From Tritrichomonas musculus (Eukaryota; Parabasalia; Tritrichomonadida; Tritrichomonadidae): a stretch of 64,000 nucleotides of DNA. Made by a program: the position numbers and the translations under genes. Under the pieces are notes generated by a model. It did no database searches. It worked only from the letters and a program-made list of their open reading frames with translations, and was not told where the DNA came from. Of the stretch, positions 55,524 to 64,000 are shown one piece after another (the stretch's first letter is position 1; each line of letters begins with the position of its first letter). The stretch covers positions 4,836,001-4,900,000 of the forward strand of contig JAPFFF010000007.1 in assembly GCA_039105265.1 (NCBI GenBank), in the 5' to 3' direction.

Positions 55524-57263
55524 TCAATAAACGTAATTATAAGGAAGAGGACCATCAAATTCGGTTTTTGTGAAATTATGAGTAGACTTCTTGAGGAGAG
55601 TATAATCTTTATCAGAGGCTTTATTTGAGAGATAACTTGAATCTGAGAATTCGAATTCGATGTCAGTTACATGGAATGTATCAATGAGAGACCATGTCTT
55701 TCTGTTAACCATTGTTGTTGTATCATAAGGGTACATCCAATATCCACATTGAAGTGGATCGTTTTCAACAACATTTACTGGTTCGAGCATTAATTTAAGA
55801 GCCCAGAATGGGAAATAATCTACCTTTTCAGTTTTGATATCATCAACTGATATTGGATCGGTGGTATTTGGCCATGAAATAAGTTTTACAAGATCAAGAC
55901 CACTGAAAAGAGGCTGAGCATCAACTTCATTTCTTGTTAGTGATTGAGCGAGTACATAATAACGGCTTGGATCGCAATATCTTTTATCGACGCAACGAAG
56001 AAGATCAGTATGCTTTGTAAGTCCTTTTCCACGTACAAATCTATATTCATGTCCACATTGTTCATAGTTTCCTAAGTTATTCTTTATACATTCTTCAGTC
56101 GCTGGAATCCAATTCATTGGGTTGAGGTGATTTGGACAAATAACAGCTTCATTTTCTTCACTTCTTCTTCCCATAAGATATTCAACAGAATGTCCTGGGG
56201 CTCGCCATGAATTGTGAATGATGAAACCACCATGCAATTCATGCATTGATTGTTCTGAAACAAGTCGTGATTTATAGACCCAATCATCGTTATAGCCAAC
56301 AATATTAACAGCATGACCACCTGCGTAGACAATACGTGAAAAATCGTCAACATAAACAAATGTACCATCTCTAACGCGGCTGTCAACCATGATTTTAGCA
56401 CAATATTCAGATTTATATCCTTCTGGACATTTAGTTCGCTTGGATTCATTAGTACAGATATCTAATTTACTGTATGATGAGTCATCACATGGTGCATAGA
56501 AAAGATAATCTGGTATGGGAGTTCCAAGTCCAAGTGGTCTTTGCTTAGAAATAAGTAATCTTTTTGCCATTGGGATGTTATTTGCAGCCTCAATAGATTT
56601 AATCTTAAATTCTATTGGATTTGTCTTCAAGGCTTGATCAATTCCGTCACATTTATCTTGACCTTCTGGAACTTCTTGGTATGGACAAACATCTTCTGGA
56701 AGAATTGCTTTTGCTAGATCAGGAAATGCACGTAAGAAATAATATATAGAGTCAATCTTGTGGTCATCAGTTTGACGAGGATGTAATCCAAGACCTCCAT
56801 GTTTGCATGGAGATACGTCAGGATTTTCTTCGCATTTGTCTAATAAATATTTTGCATAGGCTTGCTTTGAGAAATTGACATATTCACTTTCTTTTAGAAA
56901 TCCTTTGTCAATTCCATTTGCTCTATATTGAGATTCAAGCAAGAAAATTGTTGCAAAAGCCCAACAAATTCCACGGCTAGCTTGATCTGATGGAGGCAAT
57001 ATATATTTGTCGGGAACAATGTAACGAGTAGGAAGAGCAACTTTTGTTGTATCACTAATTAAACGGTTAATAATTCTGTCTACAATAGTCTCTTTTCTAT
57101 CTTTAGTCAAATTACTTTTCAAGTTACAGACTTTTAGCATTATTGGAACAGAAATGGCTAAACTGGCAATTAGCACTATTAAAGCAATAATTTCAACTTT
57201 GAAAAATGTAGCATGTTCTCTTTCTCTGTCATACATATCTTTATCAGATTCGACGTATTTCAT
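55524..57263 (-). CDS. Membrane-anchored papain-like cysteine protease (family C1)
   Basis: This 579-aa protein has ATG at 57263. An N-terminal transmembrane helix (residues about 24-45, EIIALIVLIASLAISVPIML) after a short charged cytosolic tail suggests type II orientation, with the catalytic part in the lumen or outside. The catalytic Cys is in SRGICWAFATIF (about 100), His in YAGGHAVNIVGYND (about 314) and Asn in GFIIHNSWRAPG (about 348), the C1 triad in order. Many Cys residues and a 200-residue C-terminal extension follow. No inhibitory propeptide of the ERFNIN type is visible. Cysteine proteases are major secreted and surface enzymes of trichomonads. It is convergent with the P-loop gene. 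Confidence 0.88.
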   Translation of the reverse strand: MKYVESDKDMYDREREHATFFKVEIIALIVLIASLAISVPIMLKVCNLKSNLTKDRKETIVDRIINRLISDTTKVALPTRYIVPDKYILPPSDQASRGICWAFATIFLLESQYRANGIDKGFLKESEYVNFSKQAYAKYLLDKCEENPDVSPCKHGGLGLHPRQTDDHKIDSIYYFLRAFPDLAKAILPEDVCPYQEVPEGQDKCDGIDQALKTNPIEFKIKSIEAANNIPMAKRLLISKQRPLGLGTPIPDYLFYAPCDDSSYSKLDICTNESKRTKCPEGYKSEYCAKIMVDSRVRDGTFVYVDDFSRIVYAGGHAVNIVGYNDDWVYKSRLVSEQSMHELHGGFIIHNSWRAPGHSVEYLMGRRSEENEAVICPNHLNPMNWIPATEECIKNNLGNYEQCGHEYRFVRGKGLTKHTDLLRCVDKRYCDPSRYYVLAQSLTRNEVDAQPLFSGLDLVKLISWPNTTDPISVDDIKTEKVDYFPFWALKLMLEPVNVVENDPLQCGYWMYPYDTTTMVNRKTWSLIDTFHVTDIEFEFSDSSYLSNKASDKDYTLLKKSTHNFTKTEFDGPLPYNYVY

Positions 57264-58281
57264 TTATTATCCTTTAAACGGTCGCCTCGAAACAATAAAG
57301 AAGATTAAGGAAATTGAATTAATTTATTAAAACGATATAGTTTAAAAAGTTTTAGGAGTTAGCATTTTTTCAAAATTTTCATTTTTTTTATCTGTGGAAA
57401 TCATGGAATACAGATGATATTAACAGTTTAACAATTAGATAAATTGGATAAACTAAAGTTTAGGTAGTATTTTCTGAAGAACCTTCAAAAAGTGGAAATC
57501 ATTCAGAAAAAATAATCTATAAATAAAATAATTGAAAAAACAAATCTTTTTTTATATTTTTGAGTTGATCCTATATTTTTTTTTTTTTTAATCTTTTTGT
57601 TTAAATCCTTCAGAATGTTTATAAAAAAGCTATATTCATTTTTTGAGAAGTTAAGTGAACAAAAGCACTTTTTTTGAAATAGAGTGCTTTGAAAAGCCTG
57701 TAGACGCCTGAAAAATATGTAGAAGATAACTTTTTCTAAATACCATACTAAAAAATTTCTGAGAATTAAATTAAAGGTCAAATTTTCACGATTTTGGTTT
57801 TAGCCTTTCCTTTGAAAAGAATCGATAAGAAATATTGAAAAAGTTAGTAAATAGCTATAAAAAAATTGAATCATCTAAGAAGAAAAAAAAAAAACATTCT
57901 CTCAAAAATCTCCAAACCCAAATTCTCTTTAAGAACGTAGGAAACTATTTGACCTCCGACTACTTGCTTATATGGAATATTTATTCATTATTAATGATAT
58001 ATTTAATAAAATAATATGTGTACAACCTATTAATTATCCAATAAATGATTTTGCTGAGAATATATTATATTCTAAATGAAAATAAAATAATGTTTACTGA
58101 GACATTTTTTTTATTTTTTCGGTAAAAAAAAAAGATAAATATAAATTATATTTCTATTTTTTTGAATTCAAAATAATCGTCCGTAAATGAAATTGTTTAA
58201 AATATCAATAATACATATTCACCAGCTGTATGTTGTTCTTTATAAAAAGAGTTGTACAAAATAAATGAATAAATGGTCACT
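57264..58281. other. 1.0-kb AT-rich intergenic region
   Basis: A 92-codon minus-strand frame at 57503-57781 is Phe/Lys/Ile rich and lies in homopolymer-rich DNA; I do not accept it. No repeat or RNA is recognised. Confidence 0.5.
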
Positions 58282-59464
58282 TCACTTATAAACATATGAA
58301 AAATGCTTTATTTCATGTAATTCAGGGAAAAACCAAGAAACAACTCTTGAATGGTCACTTTTTTGGTTGAAACAACCAAATGTCTGATCATTCAATTGTG
58401 AACGCTGGATGGATGCCATGAACTCAGAATCAATAAGACAGATTCGGTTAACTACTTCATTGATTGAAACGAGTCCTTTTGAACTCATTTTGAGAGCAAA
58501 CGAACAATAACCGGGACATTTATAGAATGAATAAACAATTTTGTTTGACATAAAAGGAATCAATATTTTTAGATAATTTGAATCATCAGCTAATTGGTCA
58601 AGTGATATGATCAATTCAATTAAAAACTGTTGTAATTGAAAACTTGTTCGTACAACTTGAAGGATGTAAGCAACTAGTTCTTGGACATCTTCTTCCGTTT
58701 TCACCAAATTCGACGAAATAATTGAAATAGCAACGGTTTGGACGGTTAATTCGTTAATATGATATAACCATTCAAAAATTTCATCATTTAAATTGGTAAG
58801 CTGAACCATCGTTTCATATGAATCTATAAAATCGTTAATGCTGTCTATAATGCAGTTGAAGATCGTCGGAAACTTTTTGAAGGAAAATCATGCTTTTTGT
58901 GTTGATCTCAATTGAATTGAAATTGAAAAAGTCGCATATTAATTGAAAATCAGAATTTTTAACGTCGCCATCGTAGACATAACTGCTGGCATCAGGATGC
59001 TCTTGTCGGAATTCGGAAATGACGGCCGATGAATTGACTCCGTAGTTGTTACACTTGAATTCTTTGTCTTTTACAAATATCGAAAAAGATATCGGGATTT
59101 TATAGGAAATTAAATTGATCTATGTCTTCTTATTAATGCTAATTTTCGCTTTGGATGCTACCATGCTTGATGGTGAGCCGTTGTATAAAACAGGAAACTT
59201 TGTAATTTTTAATTTTTCTGATATCTCGAACAATACTGGAATTTCATCTGATTCGAATATAAACGTTTCTCCATCGTATATGGCTTCAAATTTTTGCATA
59301 ACATCCTAACTGTCATTAACATCAATATGAAATTTTAATTTATCTGGATTTTGCTCAAGTAATTGTGAAATCACAAAGCTTGTATCTTGTAATAGTTCTG
59401 TACTAAATTTGTAGGATCCATCGTTTGTGGTAATAGTGAAAAGTTTTGGAATGAAATCTAAATT
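58282..59464 (-). pseudogene. Decayed member of a trichomonad BTB-like/helical protein family
   Basis: Three minus-strand pieces follow in family order. Piece 1 (about 59464-59130) resembles a first BTB-like domain (FTITTNDGSYKFSTELLQDT, FEAIYDGETFIFESDEIPVL) and has an in-frame TAG in its middle and no ATG. Piece 2 (about 59119-58845) resembles a second BTB-like domain (FSIFVKDKEFKCNNYGVNSS, DFQLICDFFNFNSIEINTKS), begins after a TAG, and leaves frame near 58860. Piece 3 (58809-58282, with open sequence a little upstream) is the helical region (FEWLYHINELTVQTVAISII, KTEEDVQELVAYILQVVR). It ends at KHFSYVYK where intact relatives, as I recall them, continue into ankyrin- or LRR-type repeats. 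So it has several breaks and a missing 3' part. The family name is from memory of trichomonad proteins. Confidence 0.65.
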
Positions 59465-60091
59465 TTATTTAGATAAATCGAGAAATTTTGTTTTTTCTCT
59501 TGAAATATCAAATGATCATTGTTCCTAAGAACTATTTATGACATTTGCTAATCTTTTGGAAAGTCAAGACAACATGAAAAAAAAAAAATAAATAAGTTTA
59601 CAAATTTTATTGAATTAATTCCTTTTATAATTTAAAGAATAAATTATACGAATTTATTTCTTTATTATTGTTTAAATCTTGTTTCTAGTGAAATTTTCTT
59701 AATTTATTATATATTCAAAAAATATATTATATATCCAAAATGATATTCAAAAATAACTTGGATTTTTTTTAGCAAAGATAGTGTTTTATTTTTATCATAT
59801 TTATCGAATTTCATCACCTTCATTTCATGATAATAGGCATGTTATTTCATGCCTTTTAAAAATTTTGAAGATTAGCTCTAGTATTTTTAAATAATTATTG
59901 AGGAGTTGAGATATAGCAGCCAACGACAATAATCAGTAAAAGCTTTGTCAGCAACAATTTTTTTTATTATTTTCAATTTGATTGAATGAAATCAACTTTT
60001 TGAATTTAAATTTTTTCACAAAAAATAATATGACACATTACAACTTTTTTTGGATGAGTTCATTTTAATTATTTCAAAGAACTATTTTCCA
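59465..60091. other. Intergenic, AT-rich
   Basis: This 630-bp spacer lies between the pseudogene and a plus-strand gene. The longest frame into the next gene starts at TTG (60050) and is not used. No other feature is seen. Confidence 0.5.
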
Positions 60092-60775
60092 ATGTTATCA
60101 TTACGTAGCAGAATGGCAAAACAAAATTGGATTCAAAACCAAACTGCTGATAGGAAAAGAATTGATGAAATGATTAAATATGCTCTTGATGAACTTTATT
60201 CACATGGAATTTATGTTATTCCATCACTTATCATTAGAGTATTTAATGAATATGGCCTTAATACATCAAAATTACATTGTGAAGCTATTTTCTATACAAC
60301 AGATCATATTGCAAAAGAAAAGAATTGCAATTTTGATTGGATGAAACATCGAACATTAAAAAAGACGAACTACAAAGACAAGAACATTATTTTTAACTAC
60401 TTGTTGTATATTCATCATGATTCTTTTATTGAACATTTAAAAAGTTTCCTTGAAGAAAAAGGAATAACCAACGAAAATAGAAGATTTCTGATTTGTAAAC
60501 TCCAAAAATCATTTGAAAATGCTCCAGAAAACAATACTGCCGAAAATGATAATAATGATAAAAACACTCAACTTCCTGTCAATTCCAACCAAAATATTAT
60601 AGAAGAAGAAGATCCCAAAAACGAAGATCAAAAAACAGAAGATCAAGAAAACGAAAACCAAGATATTGAATTAGGAGGAACAATAAAAGATGATTTTTTA
60701 AGTTTCGATGATGAAGAAAAATGGTGTTTAGATGATGATTCTTTAAATTATCAATCAAATGATTACTTTTGGTGA
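60092..60775 (+). CDS. Unknown helical protein with acidic tail
   Basis: The first in-frame ATG is 60092 (MLSLRSRMAKQNW, 227 aa); the next is 60113. Residues 1-150 are predicted helical and well packed, with Trp and Tyr at intervals (IDEMIKYALDELYSHGIYVI, LHCEAIFYTTDHIAKEKNCN, FIEHLKSFLEEKGI). The last 75 are Asp/Glu/Asn rich (EEEDPKNEDQKTEDQENENQ) with a short aromatic end YQSNDYFW. The N-terminal part may bind nucleic acid or protein, but no family is recognised. Confidence 0.55.
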   Translation: MLSLRSRMAKQNWIQNQTADRKRIDEMIKYALDELYSHGIYVIPSLIIRVFNEYGLNTSKLHCEAIFYTTDHIAKEKNCNFDWMKHRTLKKTNYKDKNIIFNYLLYIHHDSFIEHLKSFLEEKGITNENRRFLICKLQKSFENAPENNTAENDNNDKNTQLPVNSNQNIIEEEDPKNEDQKTEDQENENQDIELGGTIKDDFLSFDDEEKWCLDDDSLNYQSNDYFW

Positions 60776-61270
60776 AGTAGTTTTCTTCTTATTCTTCTTT
60801 TTGAAGAAGAAGAAGAAGAAAAAAAAGATATGTTTCTCAATCTTCATATTGATGATCGTTTACAATCAATGAAAAAATGTTTATAATATGATATTACAAC
60901 CACAATCTATTCATTTTTAATAAAATATATATAATTTTACTATTCTGGTATGAGATTACTTCTTAATCAATGATAAACAAAACTTGATCTCATGAAGCTA
61001 TACTAATCATTCAATCTTTATCTGTATTTTTTTAAAATTTTAAAATTAAGAAGTCAAAAAACTAGCTCATAACAAAATGAACAATTACTATTTAATTAAT
61101 TAATTAATCCAAACAACCATATTTAAATTATTTAAATGTATAAAGCACTTTTCTTTTGAGGTTTAACTTGTTATGAAAAATACAATAAATAAGAGAGAAA
61201 GTGATAAAACTGAATATAACGATATTATATATTATTTTCATAATTGAATAATAATGAATTACCAATATTA
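60776..61270. other. Intergenic between convergent genes
   Basis: This 495-bp AT-rich spacer starts with a (TTC)n/(GAA)n inverted pair at about 60782-60820 (TTCTTCTTATTCTTC then GAAGAAGAAGAAGAA), which could form a hairpin just downstream of the stop codon at 60773-60775. An ATTA repeat (TTAATTAATTAATTAA) lies near 61094. Confidence 0.55.
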
Positions 61271-62971
61271 TTAAGCACTTTCTTTGCCTTCCACATTATC
61301 ACTTTGATCGCCCTCTGGCATAATGAATGGATTGGCATCAATTTCACTTGCCTCTTTTCTCTCAACATTTTCACTTTGATTGCTCTCTGGTTTAATGAAT
61401 GGATTGGCATCGTTTTTATTTTCATCTTTGCCTTCAACATTTTCGCTTTGATTGCTCTCTTGTGCAATGAATGGATTGGCATCAATTTCACTTGCCTCTT
61501 TTCTCTCAACATTTTCGCTTTGATTGCTCTCTGGTTTAATGAATGGATTGGCATCGTTTTTATTTTCATCTTTGCCTTCAACATTTTCGCTTTGATTGCT
61601 CTCTTGTGTAATGAATGGATTGGCATCGTTTTTGCTTTTGCTGTTATCAGCCAGGCCTCCGGCATCATCATCAATTTCTTGGTGAATGACTTGGCTGGCA
61701 GCATTTCCACTTTCTTCTCGAGCAGCGCGATCGACGCCTGCCTCTGGCTGCAAGAACACGTTATTATCATGAATCAATTCAATTTCACTATGAAGTCTAT
61801 TGTTTTCATCTTTCAGTCTATCGATCTCTTCGCGAAGCTCTCTCATTTCATCGTTCTTGCTCCTCAGCTTGTCCACGAGCTCACTGATGTCGTCTCTGAC
61901 TGGCATGTTTGGCGTGTTTTGAGGCAGCTCCTCGTCAGTGAAGACAGCGGACAGACAGTTACCAGCAATGATGTGTGATGCACATTTAACGGTCGTTTCA
62001 ACTGGTGAAAAGAACAATTTTTTACCAAGGTCAAATTTGAGAAGAAGTTGGCCATACTCGTTACTTCCACAGCCGATAACCGTTCCTTCATTTGTGAGGA
62101 AAAGTGAGTGATTGAAACCAGCCGAAACAGAAACAATCTTGTACTTGCTCAAGGATGTTATTTCCATGAAATTGGAGGTGTTGTTTATTTCAATGCCTAA
62201 TTGGCCGAACTCGTTATTTCCATAGGAATAGGCTTTCCCTTCTTGGCTGACTGCTAGACAATGCTTGTAGGTACCTGATATTTCACTAATCATTTTCCCT
62301 TCAAATTCAATACACTCGGAAAAAGAAAGTTTAGAAGGTGCTGTAATTGGGGATCTGAATATTTTACCAAATGAACTTAAAACAAAAATGAACGGAAAGC
62401 AAAAAGCAATGCTAATAGCTCTATTACCATTTGGCAGTTTTACGGGAGTGACCGTCTTTCCTGACGTAAAAAAGTTATTTTTGATTATATATATTAATCC
62501 TTCGGTATCAATCACAGCAGCGGTGTCGAAGCCCCCGAAGAGGAATTTTGGTGTATGCGTATTTGTATTAATAACAATTGGCGAATCTTTGAAATATGAA
62601 GAAGAATATACTAACTGATCATTTTTGGCGTTTTCGTCTGTAAAAAGATAAAGAGTGTAATATTCACCGCATACAGCACTGATCAGCTTAAATGAACTAT
62701 CTTCTTGACCAAATTTTAGTTTACTTTCGTTTCTTAGTATTTTTTTTGGAAGAGATTTGGCGATTCGGAAATCTTTGTTGTAACCAAAAGCAAACCCTTG
62801 ACCTTCTTTGTCGATAAATACTGAATGATCGGAAAATATTGAAAAAGATGAAATTGACGAAACATTGATATGCGAGTCGACAGGTGGATCAATAAAGCAA
62901 TTTCCACCAAAGTCTTCTTTATTTGATTTCTCCCCAAGAGCTGAAAAATTATTGTATCCACTAATCTTCAT
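61271..62971 (-). CDS. RCC1-repeat protein with coiled coil and C-terminal NPF repeats
   Basis: This 566-aa protein has ATG at 62971. Residues about 25-350 form RCC1-type beta-propeller repeats: GQGFAFGYNKDFRIAKSLP, AVCGEYYTLYLFTDE, SGTYKHCLAVSQEGKAYSYG, NNEFGQLGI, VSAGFNHSLFLTNEGTVIGC, GSNEYGQLL. A coiled coil follows at about 365-405 (VDKLRSKNDEMRELREEIDR). The tail (about 435-566) has five copies of a 24-residue unit containing DANPFI and ESNQSENVE. NPF is the ligand of EH domains (Eps15, EHD) in endocytosis. RCC1-like propellers in trichomonads have diverse uses and this one is not obviously the Ran exchange factor. The pairing of propeller and NPF tail suggests a membrane-traffic adaptor; that is inference. 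Confidence 0.75.
   Translation of the reverse strand: MKISGYNNFSALGEKSNKEDFGGNCFIDPPVDSHINVSSISSFSIFSDHSVFIDKEGQGFAFGYNKDFRIAKSLPKKILRNESKLKFGQEDSSFKLISAVCGEYYTLYLFTDENAKNDQLVYSSSYFKDSPIVINTNTHTPKFLFGGFDTAAVIDTEGLIYIIKNNFFTSGKTVTPVKLPNGNRAISIAFCFPFIFVLSSFGKIFRSPITAPSKLSFSECIEFEGKMISEISGTYKHCLAVSQEGKAYSYGNNEFGQLGIEINNTSNFMEITSLSKYKIVSVSAGFNHSLFLTNEGTVIGCGSNEYGQLLLKFDLGKKLFFSPVETTVKCASHIIAGNCLSAVFTDEELPQNTPNMPVRDDISELVDKLRSKNDEMRELREEIDRLKDENNRLHSEIELIHDNNVFLQPEAGVDRAAREESGNAASQVIHQEIDDDAGGLADNSKSKNDANPFITQESNQSENVEGKDENKNDANPFIKPESNQSENVERKEASEIDANPFIAQESNQSENVEGKDENKNDANPFIKPESNQSENVERKEASEIDANPFIMPEGDQSDNVEGKESA
61283..61640. repeat. 72-bp tandem repeat encoding NPF units
   Basis: Five copies lie at exact 72-bp spacing, marked by GAATGGATTGGCATC at about 61325, 61397, 61469, 61541 and 61613. 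Alternate copies are more alike (types with KNDANPFIKPE and with EIDANPFIAQE), implying that a 144-bp dimer was duplicated. Confidence 0.9.
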
Positions 62972-63476
62972 TTGAGATTTATTGCAAACTTTTTGAAAAG
63001 ATAGAAATTTTAAAAATTTTAATCTTTATTTATATTAGTAAATATTATTATAAGTATACTAATAATCTTAATTTTAGATTTATATCAAATGAAATATCTT
63101 TATTTTAAAATATAAGAATTATTTATATGATTTGTTATAATAATTAATTGAAAATTCAAATAAAATTATGTGAAAATGAAGCAAACCAACAAGTAATTAT
63201 GAATATTATATTATTATTTATTCAAATATAGCTTTGAAATAGTTTTAAATCATTTTGTCATAAAATAATTAAATGCTATATGCTTTAGGATCATATTTTT
63301 TGTTTAAAATCATGAATTAACTCTAATATAGATGTAAATAGTTTGAATGATAAATGCTTTCCATATTATGAAATAGAACTCAAAAAACAATTAAACTCTA
63401 GGAAATTATTTAAAAATCGTAGATGTTCATACAGATTTGTTCCAATTTATTCCAATATGAATTCATTTGATATGAT
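62972..63476. other. Intergenic, AT-rich
   Basis: This 505-bp spacer has no recognised features. Confidence 0.55.
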
Positions 63477-63695
63477 TCATTTTTGAATCAATGCGTGCTG
63501 CATAGAAGCCTCTTCATCAATCCATAGTTTTATTATAGTAGCGAGTTCGCCGTTTGTAGTATTCATGAACCTCCAAATCAACTCTAATTGCATATCGTTG
63601 GTTTCACGGTTGAGAGTCCAGAATACATGATAAGTGTATAAAAGAGACATAAATAAGGCGCGCGAAGGCACTTTTTGTTTACGAATCACACACAA
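63477..63695 (-). CDS. Possible small or broken gene, unknown
   Basis: The open frame begins without an ATG; the first in-frame ATG gives about 57 residues (from near 63650). Composition is protein-like (LLYTYHVFWTLNRETNDMQL, IWRFMNTTNGELATIIKLWI) and the DNA is richer in G+C than its surroundings. This could be the end of a degraded gene. No family is recognised. Confidence 0.25.
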   Translation of the reverse strand: MCVIRKQKVPSRALFMSLLYTYHVFWTLNRETNDMQLELIWRFMNTTNGELATIIKLWIDEEASMQHALIQK

Positions 63696-63748
63696 TTGAC
63701 CACATAATTAGTGATAGTTTGTGTTGTTCAATTGTGAAAAAAATATGA

Positions 63749-63943
63749 ATGAGCACACAAGAGATTTGTTTTGCTTTCGAAATGACTCATAACGTTATGG
63801 TTTTCGAATCGTTTTGTGATAACAGCGATGGTAGCTTAGATGCGAGTCTAATGGGCGAAGGACCTACGGTCCATGAGTCGTCTTACGACGAACCATCTGA
63901 TATAAACAGCGAGTCATTTTTGCCAACAACACCGTTTTTCTGA
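63749..63943 (+). CDS. Possible small acidic protein (64 aa)
   Basis: The open frame from ATG 63749 has above-average G+C and encodes a Ser/Asp/Glu-rich peptide (SFCDNSDGSLDASLMGEG, VHESSYDEPSDINSESFLPT). Within it lie two adjacent hairpins (63860-63891), so an RNA function is an alternative. A second ATG lies 4 nt upstream in another frame. Weak support. Confidence 0.3.
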   Translation: MSTQEICFAFEMTHNVMVFESFCDNSDGSLDASLMGEGPTVHESSYDEPSDINSESFLPTTPFF

Positions 63944-64000
63944 ATAGTATTGAATAATGAAAATAATCATCTCAATTTTGTAATAAATAATTATTGATTT

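Noticed and set aside
57503-57781. 92-codon minus-strand frame rich in Phe, Lys and Ile
   Set aside because: It lies in homopolymer-rich spacer, has AT-driven composition and shows no motif.
61244-61978. 244-codon plus frame and 181-codon minus frame across the NPF repeat
   Set aside because: They are shadows of the RCC1-NPF gene; the repeated hydrophobic peptides simply follow the 72-bp unit.

Overview
The window is AT-rich eukaryotic DNA with intron-poor, closely packed protein genes on both strands. It most likely comes from a parabasalid (trichomonad) protist close to Tritrichomonas or Trichomonas. Evidence for this: long uninterrupted reading frames; families expanded in trichomonads (BEACH, tubby-like, Rab, RCC1, BTB-like/helical proteins, papain-type proteases); several starts lying 4-17 nt behind a TCA(+1)YW-like initiator; and a Maverick/Polinton of the type abundant in trichomonad genomes. 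The species assignment is inference. No rRNA, convincing tRNA or CRISPR was seen.

Layout. 1-14.6 kb is host DNA: a REX1-type DEDDh exonuclease cut by the window edge, a 2587-aa BEACH/WD-type protein with an Asn-rich 45-bp repeat, a small acidic CaaX protein, a RING protein resembling Zip3/RNF212 meiotic E3 ligases, and an exportin-1-like karyopherin. 14.6-26.6 kb holds a tubby-like protein, a small membrane protein, a Rab21-like GTPase, an LRR/acidic protein, an alpha-solenoid protein, a protein resembling only the C-terminal domain of the histone chaperone HIRA, a coiled-coil protein, and 1.6 kb with no clear gene. 26,581-49,593 is one 23-kb Polinton, flanked by a 7-bp direct repeat and bounded by about 329-bp near-identical terminal inverted repeats. 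49.6-64 kb returns to host DNA: a 363-bp Tc1/mariner-type MITE, a divergent PPP-family phosphatase, a P-loop protein with a ubiquitin/doublecortin-like N-terminus, a membrane-anchored papain-like protease, a decayed BTB-family pseudogene, an unknown acidic-tailed protein, and an RCC1 protein ending in five NPF-bearing 24-residue repeats.

The Polinton carries a protein-primed family B DNA polymerase, an RVE-type integrase, a packaging ATPase, an adenain-like cysteine protease, a double-jelly-roll-type major capsid protein, a candidate minor capsid protein, a very large fibre-like protein, an HNH endonuclease and about a dozen small orphan proteins. Its core reading frames are open and its ends nearly identical, so it looks whole and recently inserted. 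It is treated here as a fossil virus-like element.

Start codons: for many genes the longest open frame begins at a non-ATG codon. I chose the first in-frame ATG, and where an initiator-like motif sits just upstream I say so. Functional names come from motif recognition by eye; no database search was possible.
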